Below, piece after piece: positions 12,901 through 23,879 of a stretch of DNA of 64,000 nt (positions are counted from its first letter, which is position 1; every line of letters begins with the position of its first letter). The translations under genes were made by a program, and so were the position numbers. The DNA comes from Epiperipatus broadwayi (Eukaryota; Onychophora; Udeonychophora; Euonychophora; Peripatidae): contig JAQFVV010012402.1 in NCBI GenBank assembly GCA_028023455.1, positions 17,048,935-17,112,934 of the forward strand. Reading direction: 5' to 3'. Below the pieces are notes generated by a model, which made no database searches, was not told the DNA's origin, and saw only the letters and a list, made by a program, of their open reading frames with translations.

Positions 12901-13919
12901 TTTAAGATTGTTAAATAAACAAAACGCAATTTAGAGCATTAACATACTTTTATCATTAATTAACTGAAAATGTACTAAAAAAGTTAAAATGAAAATAATT
13001 ATAATTTAAATAAGTTTCTAATAATCAAAATAGTTTATTTTATGAACCAGTGAGATTATAATTTTGAGATTTATTAAATATTTTATTTGTAGAATAGGTT
13101 TAGAGTGCGCAGAAATTAAACAAGTAGAAAAGAAAAAAATCATTTGATATAGATTCAGAGGAAAGTGAATAAGATAAGTTTAAATGATAAGATTATAAAA
13201 ATAACCATATATATAATCATGAAGAATACTTTGATGAACTGAGAATGGGAGAACAATATTTTGTTTTAAAACATAAACTACTGATGAATACTTTAAGAAT
13301 AGACTGATACGGTTCTTGGAGATGAAGTGGAACTTCTATGGTGGACAAATTACATTAGTAAAGAATTCTAAAAGATTTATTAATTTTTGAGACTATAACT
13401 TCATCGAAACTTCTGACACAAATAACTAATATAAAATAAAAAAACACTCATCAGTGAACTGATAGTACAAAAACACATTGCAAATGTAATGTACAAGAAA
13501 CATATCAATTTTAATCAATGACAATGCTAAATCCCGTAATGAGTGAATGATAATGAAATATTTTAGATAGAATTATATTATATAAAAGCAATGATGAGAT
13601 TAAACATTAAGATATCTTAAAAAGGATCATTCATTGTGTAATCCATACTAAAAACAAAACAGTTTATTTAAACAAATTAATTGTAAAGGCTTTTAAATTC
13701 AACTAAATACATTGAGATACATACTTAATGTTCATTTGATATATATTGGACAAGTCATAAAGAAACTCATATTTTTTATTATATTAACCCAACATACGAT
13801 GATTTTTTTATTTAACTATCTATAATTGTAAATCCCTTTCAAATGACAGAAAATTGAATTGAAAGACGATCTATCTAATATTTATCTAATATTAAATGAG
13901 ACATTGTTATTTTCTGAAG

Positions 13920-16270
13920 TTAAAAGAAAAAGTGAAAAATGTTGACATATACATTACTATAAAAGAATAAATATCAGAAGCTCATGTGGGATTCATTATA
14001 AATAAAAGAATTACATTGTAGACTTTATTAGAATATCTAAGAGAATGACAAAATTAGGTATTCTACTTAATGGAAGATACCAAATTAAAATAATTAAATT
14101 TACACCTCAACAAATTCTTATGATGACAAAGAGCTAAGAATATTTTTATTTAGATACACAACCACTTTAAAATTGTCATGGAAGATTTTAATGCTAAAAT
14201 GGAAAACGAAAGATTCTACGAGTAAATTTGGTTATAACAGAGGCAAAACTTTCCATACAGCAGTGCCACCCAGAGTAATCAATGGATGCAAGGTTTGTAC
14301 ATAAAATCCCTATCTACCTACTAAATAGGAATTTTATAAACAAACCTTGCACCTATTGATTACTCTGGCTTATACTGGGTGGCATTACTGTATGGAGAGT
14401 TTTGCCTGTTATAACAGGGATATTGTGAACAAACGTTCCTGCACTAATTTATTTCTTTGGCTTGCCCTATTATATGGAGAGTTTTGCGTCTGTTATAACA
14501 GCTTGTGTAAGCATAGGGAATGTTGATCATGTGATGTTTAGTGATTTAAATTTGGTTATGGAGATAAAAATGAGAGATCTCATAGATTTGTGGAAAAACT
14601 GTATATTTTGAATTTCTTTTTTAACAAAAATCTACATTTGAAATAGACATGAAAGTATCCAAATTAAAATTCAGCAGATGGATTATATTTTTACTAACAG
14701 AAAATATATATTTCAAAACCGTAATGTTCTTAATAGATTCAACATGAAAAATGATCATTAATTGGCGAGATGTAAGAAATGTTAATACAAAACTTGAGGC
14801 AAAAGCTGTTAAGAAAGTCAGTATTAACAATTGATATTATTAATCTTTGAATATATTTAAGAGAATTTAGCCCAAAACTTTTGCATTGTTTTAAAATATT
14901 GTTTAAGAAATTTTGACAATAACTTAGGTTTGAATAGTTCAGTAAAATAATTGCTAACTCTTCTAGTAATGGCTACACAAAGATCTGGCATAAAAAACAA
15001 CAATTTACTAATTAATTTTGAAATGAAACATGAGAATATGTGTAAAAAGAGTAGGAATAGAAAAATATTTAAAATTTTCTACGTAAAAGAATATTTGGAA
15101 TTATGTAAAATTATACAAAAAAGAATTAATGGTGTTATAAGGGGAAAAAACTATGAAATGATGAGAATAGATATAAAAACGAACAAGTCTCAAATAATGT
15201 ATTTTGTTATTGAAAGGTAGATTGTCTTCAATAATGATAATAATAAAAAAGATGAAACTATTACTAAAATGAGAGGCAACATCATGAACTATTTGGAAAT
15301 ATTCTATGAGAGATGACACATGCAATTCTATAAAAAATAGAAAAGTTCCAAGACATGATAAAATTATTGATATCTTAAAAGAAGCGAGTGAAGAAAGAGA
15401 AAAATTAAGGACAAAACTATATTCTGAAACATTTAATTAATAAAAATGGATATGACAAAAAGAAAATTGATATTTAAGCAAGATGAAAAAAAAAAAAAAT
15501 CATATCAGTTCTATACAAAATCTTTACTAAGATTATTGTAATTAGTATGCAGATGCAAACCAAATAAAAGAACATTCTGGATTCAAAACTAAATTTTAGC
15601 AGAATAGACCATATACAAGTATTAGAAAAAGTTGTTGAAAGGGACAGTGAGTATATTTGGAGATTATGAAAAGGTATTTGATTCTTATAAATATTTCATG
15701 TGATTAAAGCTTTTAACTGTAATGATATAAATTGGAAATATTATCATATTCTGAAGAATATTTACATTACAGTTATGATACTAAGAGGATTAAATGATAA
15801 CAGTATGTGACAAGATGATTCTATATTTCAAAACGTTTTATCAAAGTATTTTGTGGATTAAAATGATAAAGTAAAAAATAAAAATAAATGGAAATATTTA
15901 AATTGACTAGAATAACTTAATATTATAAGAAAATATGTCCTATATGTTGAAAAGTAAGGCTTTTAATAAATGTGTTTTAGTAGTACTTACATATAGATCT
16001 GAGATTTGGATATTTAATAAAAGAGTAAATATGAAGAGACTGAAAGCAAAATATAAGAATAAGAAAACAAGCAAGTGTCAGTGACAACATTGAAAGAATT
16101 AAGAGGCTATAATGGATCTGTGCTGGATATGGTTAGAAGAGATGACAACAGACATATAATTATAGTCTTAAAGTGAATCCCAATAAATTATAAAAGAATT
16201 AGAAAGAGATCATGAATTGTTGGAAAAATTGGATTAAACTTAAAGAGAAAATTTCATCCTATAAAGGATT
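13920..16270 (+). mobile_element. RTE-type LINE fossil, endonuclease plus reverse transcriptase
   Basis: Decayed, but ordered as in RTE elements. The endonuclease part shows GFIINKRITL near 13990, KIIKFTPQQ near 14090, IVMEDFNAKME (normally GDFNAKVG) near 14180, FGYGDKNERSHRFVEKL after the nested insertion, MDYIF near 14680, and NRFNMKNDH near 14740. The RT part shows LYKIFTKIIVISMQ near 15515, EHSGFKTKF then IDHIQVLEKVVE near 15570-15640, and YEKVFDS near 15670. The C-terminal part shows KAFNKCVLVVLTY then SEIWIFNKRVNMKRL near 15955-16050. Many stops and shifts are present, and the FADD part of the palm appears deleted. It is interrupted by a SINE-like element at 14236-14546. Confidence 0.88.
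14236..14546 (+). mobile_element. SINE-like foldback element with 13 bp TSD, nested in RTE
   Basis: The element starts AACAGAGGCAAAACT and contains an inverted pair of arms (about 14236-14320 against 14325-14420). It then has a second partial arm and ends with the family tail near 14525-14541 (GATCATGTGATGTTTAG). Perfect 13 bp direct repeats TAAATTTGGTTAT flank it at 14223-14235 and 14547-14559. The repeat falls inside the RTE endonuclease reading frame, which resumes after it (FGYGDKNER), so the insertion clearly came after the RTE. The 13 bp duplication and 3' tail match the monomer at 4950-5167. Confidence 0.82.
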
Positions 16271-16523
16271 AATAAAATTTGGAAACGATTTATTAATTAT
16301 ATGCAGCTGTTGATTGCACTATAAGATTTATGACACCATAGATATAATAGTTCAGAATTCAGTTTGGCACTTTCATAACTTTAAAATTTGAAAATTGATT
16401 TGTAATAGTTATATTAATCTTCAAGAATGCAAATGATTGAAACTAGGTTTGTCAAATTTATAACAGTTTGTGAGTTAAAATAAAACTACAATCTACTGGT
16501 AATACTGATACAATAATACATTT

Positions 16524-16633
16524 AATCATTAAAAACCAGTCAACACTTAGACAATCCCAATATCAATAACAATCAACACTTTCTAACTGATTGATATTGG
16601 GATTGTCTAAGTGTTGACTGGTTTTTAATGATT
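16524..16633. repeat. Perfect 43 bp inverted repeat with 24 bp loop
   Basis: Arms 16524-16566 and 16591-16633 are exact reverse complements over 43 bp (the outer ends read AATCATT and AATGATT). The loop is 24 bases. Perfect identity in otherwise decayed DNA argues for a recent origin or for active correction. No open frame or target duplication was seen. It could be a tiny foldback transposon or the product of a replication-template switch. Confidence 0.92.
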
Positions 16634-17421
16634 ACTTATAAACCCATTTAGCCTTGAGCATTATTACACTTATTATTTAATAATATATTTATATGCATCA
16701 TCAACTGTATTTTTTATCAGAAAATTATAGGAGGAAGACGTCTCCAAATTTATTTCACTTTCTTCTACATCTCCATTATCATTCCCAGCAATAAAAAATG
16801 ATAAATTGGTTGAGTATCTTAACATTTTTCACTACAAGGTAGCTGTGGTTCAGTGCTGTAAGAACATGACTTCCTCTTCACTAGAAGTGAAGGCCATACA
16901 CTATTGTAATCATAAGATATTATGTTTGCTTCAACCTATTGGCCATAATTCAATCAATCCAGAGTATTTGGGATCTTACAGTTTAGTTAAGAATTAAATG
17001 ATTACCGTTGTAAGCAATGAAAATTTTAGATAATAAAGTTTTTTGAATTTTAAAGGGCACACTTTTTCCAGAATATTCCATAAATATAGATTATAGCTTG
17101 TTTGATTCATCTTAATAAGTTTATAAATTTCCATAAAAAATAAAATTTAGAATATAGATAGTTATCTCGCTAGCAGTAAAATAAAGATGCGTCATAACAG
17201 TAAAAGATTCAATTCAATAACAAAAAAATATTCGTTTAACACTTTCATATGTGTAATCTTAATCTGATGCAAAATTAAATTGACTTTTTGTTTTCTATCA
17301 GTTGTAGCAGCAACTACTGGATTAACAAGTTAAAAGAAATAGTGCTATTTTCAGTAGCTTCAGGAAAAAGAATAATCCACAACGACTGCTCTATTGCACA
17401 GTTTTAATGAACCCACATGGT

Positions 17422-17535
17422 TGTAATGTGATAGCCGGGCATGGCCGCTTCACGGCGTTAATTACGTGTAAAAACACATAAAAATGCCATTTCCGCGGCG
17501 GGCCGTGAAGCGGCCACGCCCACCTATCACATTAC
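17422..17535. mobile_element. GC-rich 114 bp MITE-like palindrome
   Basis: Arms beginning TGTAATGTGATAG face each other (17422-17456 and 17501-17535). Inside each is the block TGGCCGCTTCACGGC, separated from the outer block by a mismatched stretch of six or seven bases. The GC content contrasts sharply with the surroundings. It is non-coding. The compact structure fits a MITE, or a short structured RNA-type repeat. It ends 270 bp before the orphan gene's terminal exon. Confidence 0.75.
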
Positions 17536-17804
17536 AAACATTCACACTTTTCTAGATGCAAATATTGTATTGAATATCAGAAAACTAGTTTAGCCAATAA
17601 ATCTTACTTATCTACATTAAAATTGTAATTGAATATCATTTTGACAAAATAATCAATCAATCATTTGAAATTTTTAATATAAAAAAAAGTGTGTGTTAAT
17701 TAAGCTCAATAAACGATTGTAAACATTATCATGTTTTTTAAAGTTAACATGAGATAAAACTTTTATTTTCCTATTTACATTGATTTTTCTTTTTTTTTTT
17801 TAAG

Positions 17805-18082
17805 ATCCTGTAATAAATTTACCGATTCATACATTCATATCTCAAATACCAGAGGGGTTGCAAGATAAAAACAGGGACATCACTCCAATAGATGAAGGAT
17901 TTCTCCCAATTCATGTTTCGAATAAAAATATGACTTCAATGAAGATGAAACTACATAAGACAGGAAAAGGAATAAGACATCTTCAACTCAAAATGATGGT
18001 TCCTGTATTGAAGGATTTTTTTAAGATTGAATGCATAAGAAATCATTCTTCGTACCAATGCAGATTCATTAATTCCAAATAA
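17805..18082 (+). CDS. Terminal exon of unrecognised gene (orphan gene exon B)
   Basis: A long pyrimidine tract and TAAG acceptor precede the exon at 17805. The exon completes a phase-1 codon and reads 91 further codons to TAA at 18080-18082. It includes NLPIHTFISQIPEGLQ and DEGFLPIHVSNKN, then a basic stretch (MKLHKTGKGIRHLQLK) and a Cys-containing end (IECIRNHSSYQCRFINSK). A canonical AATAAA follows at 18107-18112. Its acceptor phase matches the donor of the exon at 5298-5534. I do not recognise the family, and no catalytic motif, membrane segment or signal peptide is visible. The gene converges on CCDC97, whose stop codon ends at 18176 on the other strand. The open frame, acceptor and poly(A) signal together support a real exon. 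Processed-pseudogene origin is unlikely because of the intron phase match. Confidence 0.65.
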
Positions 18083-18106
18083 TGAAGTATAAATGTCATA
18101 AAAAAA

Positions 18107-18112
18107 AATAAA
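18107..18112 (+). promoter_or_regulatory. Poly(A) signal AATAAA of orphan gene
   Basis: A canonical AATAAA lies 25 bp after the stop codon of orphan exon B and is followed by T-rich sequence. Such a short 3' UTR would end before the CCDC97 stop codon on the opposite strand. Confidence 0.6.
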
Positions 18113-18175
18113 GTTTTTTTTCAACTACATTATTTTTTTTTTTTTGTATGTGTGTGTATGAATCTGTAAGTATGA

Positions 18176-18308
18176 TTAAGTATTTGACATATTTTCTCTA
18201 TTATCTGAAATATGAAATGTATAAGGTTCTTCATCATCAAAATATTTTTCTTCTTCATCCAGCTGCTGTATTTCAAGGTCATCATAGTCTAGGTTAGAAT
18301 CAATGCCA
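18176..18308 (-). CDS. CCDC97: CCDC97, exon 4 (C-terminal, stop TAA)
   Basis: This 133 nt exon completes the split Ser codon 265 and encodes residues 265-308, ending in TAA at 18178-18176. The acceptor is TTATAG at 18309-18310. The sequence has the acidic tail characteristic of CCDC97 proteins: SNLDYDDLEIQQLDEEEKYF then DDEEP, comparable to the 'DEEERYF.EEEP' ending of the vertebrate protein. The final HISDNRENMSNT is not conserved that I know of. No AATAAA is present on the minus strand within the next 400 bases; the nearest is at 17767-17762. The CCDC97 3' UTR may therefore run antisense through the terminal exon of the orphan gene. Confidence 0.93.
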
Positions 18309-21300
18309 CTATAAGATAAAAAATATTGAACACATATATTAATATTTTTATTTTATAAAATAAAACACTAAAAGTCAAAATTACAAACGGACAATACATA
18401 TTATAATTAATAGAAATTCATATTCTTTAAAATCAATTTGCATGTGATTAGTGATTAGACTTAATTGTCCAACATTTTATTTATTCATAAATTGATATTA
18501 AGTACTATCAAGTTAGGAAATAATACCAGCTCTCTATAAATGGCACTGTCCAGAATTTCTTGTCACATATTGTGCCGTTGAACATCCCAAAAGCATATTC
18601 AATCGTGATGATCAACTCTCTTGATTTTTTTTATTCTAATTTTTATTTTACTTTACTGAACCATTGATCTTAGTCAATAAATTTCATATTATACTTAAAC
18701 AAATTCAACTTAGTTATTTATGCTGCATATGATGAATCATCTCATCTTGTTAATGAGCAAATTTTTTGATTTTCTTGCTTTTATTATATTTTTAAATATT
18801 TTCACTAATATTATTTTTCAAATTGCAAACATTTTATTTAAAAAAAATCTTTTGCACCCATAATTATAATCCCTACCATAGCCAAAACAATTCTGATCCA
18901 TGTTCTTAACAATAAAATCTTCAATTTAAGTTGTTTTTAAATTTTTTATTGAAAATTACTTTATATCATATTAACTGACTGTTGAATTGTTTGAATAATT
19001 GGAGCCCTAACTTCCATGTCTTCATAATTATATGCCAACTAGTTCTAGTATCCATGGATTAATTAAATTTACAACAGATGGTTCTGGAGTAAAGCAAATA
19101 GAATAATTACTGCTCATTTACAACAGATGGTTCTGGAGTAAAGCAAATAGAATAATTACTGCTCATATAGTAAGTAGTAATAGAGATTTTGAGAAAGTAC
19201 AAATACTGGTATGATAGTAAAATGATAATAAATTGTAACGGGCACACATGCTGTTACATTATTCTAATAAATAAAATTGCAAATAAAAAAATTAAAAAAA
19301 AGTTCGCAAATAAAAATTTGTTTTTAAGAATTAAAAGTCATCTAAACTCGTATATATATAAAATCGCACAGATGGAAAACTATTAAACCTATCTAAAAAA
19401 AAAAAAAATAAAAAATAAATATTTAAGAAAAAGTACTTAAAAGTAAATCAAAGTAAAAAAAGAAGAAAAAATTTAAAGATTGAAAGATAAAGATTTCTTT
19501 TAAGAATGAACAAAATTTAATTACTTCTATTGTGTAAAAGGCTAAAAATGGAAATGACTTTTTAATTAGGCAAAGTAAATTAGCCCTTGGGCATCTCAAA
19601 ATTTATAAAAACAAGAGAACCAATAAAATCCCTCAGGAAATGGACCATAGTAAAAGAATCGTCATCATCATGACATTATGTTGTTAATCCAGAGTTTTGA
19701 TATAAAAAAGAAATGATTAAAAATAAAGTTCAGTTCCGGGAGAGTTGAAGGAGAAGGGATTGAAAGTGCGTCTTTTCAATCCCTAAGTTTTTCCAAAAGA
19801 AGAAATGAAATATCGTTTTCCTATATTGCAGATCCCAGGACATCAGGGTCCTGCAATAAAATCCTGCAAAAAGCTATACCAGCTAGAGTAAAGGACCTCC
19901 GGATGAATACCAACAGAACGGCTAACAGCACACCAGTCTCCCCAGGAAATCATGGAAATTAGAAACTATGGGATCCAAATCACAAGCAACTATAAAGTAT
20001 GGACTTTTAACCCGTAAGAACTCTATATAACTCATGAACTTTAAATATAAAACTTTTTCCAGTATTTAAATAGAAATATGAATTCCTATCTGACCAAACT
20101 AAATTATTTATTAATAATTATTTTTATTATATGTATTTTTATAATATCAATAATTATGCGCTTTAAACACTCGTTAAAGAAGTTATATATATATTTTAAT
20201 AATTTATTTAAAGCTTAGCGCTTTCAAAGCTCCATGGCTTCATACTCGTAGCTATGTGCCGTTGATAGTGATGAGGGGGAGTATTCAAATTTATGTTAAT
20301 TAGATGTTTCAGTATTTTATTAGATGTATTTTTAAATCATTTCCATTATTTTTTTTTTTTTTCCTTTTTGAGTGTTTATTATGATTTTTTTTTTTTTTTT
20401 ATTAAGCTAAAACTTTTAAATTATGTTAAATTTAAGTTGGGTGTGGATGGCTGCATAGATTCGTAAAGTTATGTTAGTTTAAGAGCGGGTTAATCACAGG
20501 TTATTTGTTTCGCAATTAAATTGGGTTAATGGGTTGGATGTATTGGTATAATTAATAAATGTAGTATGAAGATTCGCTATGTACAGGATCACATTATACG
20601 CCGCACTTGGGCAAAATAATCCCATTTCTTATTGACCATCGGAGGCAGATGGTATTCCCTGCTCCTTGGATCACCCCTCTAGCCTATGGAATGGGATGGT
20701 AAGTCGACAAAAAGGACCGCAATCCCTTCCTATGGAGTTTTTTATTTCTTATTGTTCTCGCCAGACACGTAGCATTCCTGTACTGGACGAGGGACATTGC
20801 TAGATAACCATGCTGTTCAGATGCACATTCCTGACAGTACGGTATGTTGTTGTCATATTCATGTTGCATTGAATACATCAATATATCAGATAGATTGGCA
20901 TTAGTTTGACTGCAAACTTTTGGCCTAGGGTTAAATAAGGGATGTAGAATATTTTCTTTTTCGAGTGCAATCTATGTAGTCTATCCATAATAGACACTCT
21001 AATAAAATATTAATTAATCCATCTGTGCGAACTTCTAAAATAAAAAGTTAAGATGTAAATTAAATCAAATTCTAAAGTAAGCATTATACTAAAATAAATA
21101 ATTCTGAATTTTATATATATGTAAAATAAATATTTTTGTGTATTGTTAATCTGGCAGTGACTTATTCTTATTTTTTATTATCTTTCTTTAAAATAAAATA
21201 TATATTATCTCTGCTGCTCCACGAGCTAGTGACTGGGGCATTACGGTTGTATTTATTTAAAATTTCTGGATCTTACTGTAAGTACTTGTCAGCCTATATA

Positions 21301-21370
21301 AATTTTCAGGTTTAATTGGCCTGATGGCGCCCTGGCGGCAGAATTATAATGTAAGAGTCTCTTCGTCCCC
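18309..21370. other. CCDC97 intron 3, part; retroelement-like GC-richer segments
   Basis: Intronic to CCDC97. A 49 bp tandem duplication lies at about 19069-19166. Segments at 19720-20010, 20200-20950 and 21210-21370 are clearly richer in G and C than their surroundings. A purine run GATGAGGGGGAG at about 20270-20281 resembles the polypurine tract that precedes a 3' LTR. The minus-strand open frame at 20684-20881 is 65 codons with no domain I recognise. This could be LTR-retrotransposon debris, but no second LTR, primer-binding site or pol gene was found. Confidence 0.35.
19069..19166. repeat. 49 bp direct tandem duplication
   Basis: Two copies of a 49 bp unit containing 'acaacagatggttctggagt' start about 49 bp apart (19071 and 19120) with no difference seen over most of their length. 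Near identity indicates a recent local duplication within CCDC97 intron 3. Confidence 0.88.
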
Positions 21371-21479
21371 GACCATATAATATTGAGTAAGTGACCTCTT
21401 TTGAAATAGTAGTTACAATAATATAAGGATATATATTTTATAAAAAAACTAAATGCATTTTAAATGATGTCTTTTACTA

Positions 21480-22430
21480 TAATGTTTATTCAAGACATTG
21501 CAAGCTGAAATATTATTAATAAACAGCCATTCATAAATGAGTATGGCTATTCCAATCCTTATGAACTTTGCAATGACTACACAAACCAATCTGTGAAACA
21601 TGCATCTACATAAAAAACATGATGATCCATTGTTTAGTTTATTTTCTATTTTATGATGTTATCTTTTAATTTCTTCTGCAGAGAACTTTTCTTTCTGAAA
21701 TATTTCAACATCATATCTAATTGTAGCTCTTCTATTCTCTGCCATATTTTGCTAATTGAAACAATTAACATTGCACTTTATGTTTTTAAGATAATCCTTA
21801 TATCATAGACGGGGTCTATCCTATGAAAACCATGCTCAAACTCACCATAAAACATTCTTTTAGTAAGTGTTTCATTGTTCATTCATTTTAAATGTCCAAT
21901 TCAACAGAGGTGTGATTTTACAACAGCGTACTCAATAGTATCATATCCAAAAAGCTGAAGACTACATTGATTGGTTTTATGATCTTGTCATTGTATTTTT
22001 CAAAATTTTATAGAGCATCCTTTAAATGAAACTTTTCTAATATCTTTATATTACTCTGACAGGGTGTCCAAGTTTCATGTTCCATATAATAAATTGGGTA
22101 AAATAAGAGCTCTATACACAGCTAACTTAGTTGCAGGGGTTATTTTCCTGTGATAAAATATCTTATCTCTTAATTTGTTAATAGCAGCAGCAGCATAAAG
22201 GAATCTATGGTGTAACTCAAAATCTAAGTCCACTTTTCTATTTATAAACTACCAAGGTATTAAAACTGATTTTGCATTCTTATGCTGATAACCATTCAAG
22301 CTAAAAATTGAGGAGGATTTTCCTTCAGTCATTACTTGACAAAAAACTTGAAATTTTTGAACATTAATTAATTAACCAAAATCTCCATATGTTGCATTCT
22401 AAATTAAAAAAACATTCTGTAAATCAACAT
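21480..22430 (-). mobile_element. LINE C-terminal fragment, minus orientation
   Basis: Minus-strand translation gives KFQVFCQVMTEGKSSSIF near 22360, a VDLDFELHHRF block near 22230, then NKLRDKIFYHRKITPATKLA and VYRALILPNLLYG near 22090-22180. Next come the WQDHK block near 21990 and the CWIGHLKWMNNETL block near 21880, ending with MFYGEFEHG. This is the post-catalytic region and C-terminus of a family in which '.KVY.A..L..LLYG' and 'L.W.GH..RM' are hallmarks. It is frameshifted and inactive. A second copy in the opposite direction lies at 23040-23870. Confidence 0.85.
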
Positions 22431-22439
22431 TTGAGCTGG

Positions 22440-23030
22440 AAAAAATAGCCCAACCAGCAGCATAGCATTGGATTTGCTGTCAAGTCTAACTTTATATCTA
22501 AGAAAACTTGGTTTGTGCAAAGAAACCTGTACTCATTTTATTAATGCATATAAAAAAAGAATTAGATTTAGAACAAGAATATGTATATTTTGTATTGGAT
22601 AGCATTATTACATCAATACTATTAAAAAGATCAATTGTTTCTTCTTGAAATAGTACATTTTGGCAGAAAATTATTGGAAATATTGATATTAATGCTATAA
22701 ACTCAGATGGTATGCTATTATTGAATTTTTGCACAACATAGGGACTGGCTATTACAAACATTTTGTATGCATTAAAAGTCAAAACAGTGGCATCTAATAA
22801 ATTTGATAACAGGAGTTAGGATGTAAGTTTATGTTAAGTGGCAAACTCCAAGGTTACAATGACAGCTGTATTAAAAAATAGGGGGTTTTATTCATTAGAA
22901 ATATCTACTACTTGTGTTAAACTTCAACAGCTATAAAATACAGAAATTACTAATTAAGATTGTCATGTTACCAAGACATGGAATTCTCTTGAAAAGTATG
23001 TTATGGGCACAAGTAAACTTCTGGGCTCAT
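22440..23030. other. Spacer between two opposed LINE fragments
   Basis: The stretch contains a 94-codon minus-strand open frame (22498-22782) that is AT-rich and shows no LINE or other motif I can name. It may be diverged LINE sequence or an unrelated insertion. No exon of CCDC97 was seen here. Confidence 0.35.
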
Positions 23031-23039
23031 TAAAAAGAA

Positions 23040-23870
23040 AAATCATGATTGTTTATCTGTAACTAACTCTTAGTGAATTTATTAAAAAGAAATGTGGCAC
23101 TAAAAAATCTGCCATTTTTAGCTTAGATGATAATAAACTTGGGAATCTCAGTAAATTTAAATAATTTGGTAAATTTTTATATAAAAAGGGGGACATAGAA
23201 ACAACACAGACTGTGTTGCTGTTGCTTCTAATAAGTTAAAAAACAGGGCATTTAATTGTAGTGATGATATAACTACTACAATTAAATTTGTTGTGTATAG
23301 AGCTCTTACCTAATTAAATGAATGGAAGTGAGAACTAAATCCTCTACTGACATAATATAAAAGTGTTGGAAAAATTTAAGTATGCTCTGTAAAAATTATC
23401 AATCATTTAATGGCAAGATCATAAGATCAATTAATATATTCTTTGGTTTGACAGACATGATACTATGGAATTTATTCTTGTAAAAGCATATCTTTGTTTG
23501 ATTGGACACAAATAATAAATTCATAAAAAAATTTTTTTATGGTGAACTTTCTGTGGAGAAACAGACCATTTAGGTTATAAAAATTTTTCTTAAAGAGATT
23601 CTAAAAAAGTGTACTACTGATTGCTTTCATTGGAAAGATAGAACAGAATGCAGTGGAAAACTGATATTAGATAAATACTGAAGTCTTTCAGACAAAAATA
23701 TTGCAAAAATTAAACTACAGCATTGCAAAAAAACAAATAAAATAGTAGATTACCATGTTTTATATGTGGAAGTAATTGTTCATGGATTAGTTTGTATAGT
23801 CATCACAAAACTCACATCTAATGTATTATTTTTTTTCTATCATTTTTTTTTTCTCTTAAAGTTGAAATGG
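23040..23870 (+). mobile_element. LINE C-terminal fragment, plus orientation
   Basis: Plus-strand translation reads KKCGTKKSAIFSLDDNKLG near 23085-23140, FKYLGKF-like with one stop near 23155, NKLKNRAFNC near 23230, VVYRALT near 23290, then CLIGHK near 23495 and FYGELS-like near 23540. Each block lines up with the minus-strand fragment at 21480-22430 in the same order, so the two are diverged copies of one LINE family in opposite orientations. Several stops and shifts are present. Confidence 0.8.
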
Positions 23871-23879
23871 ACCTGAGAA

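Noticed and set aside
20684-20881. 65-codon minus-strand Cys-containing frame as a small secreted or zinc protein
   Set aside because: No signal peptide, no regular Cys spacing, and it lies in probable retroelement debris.
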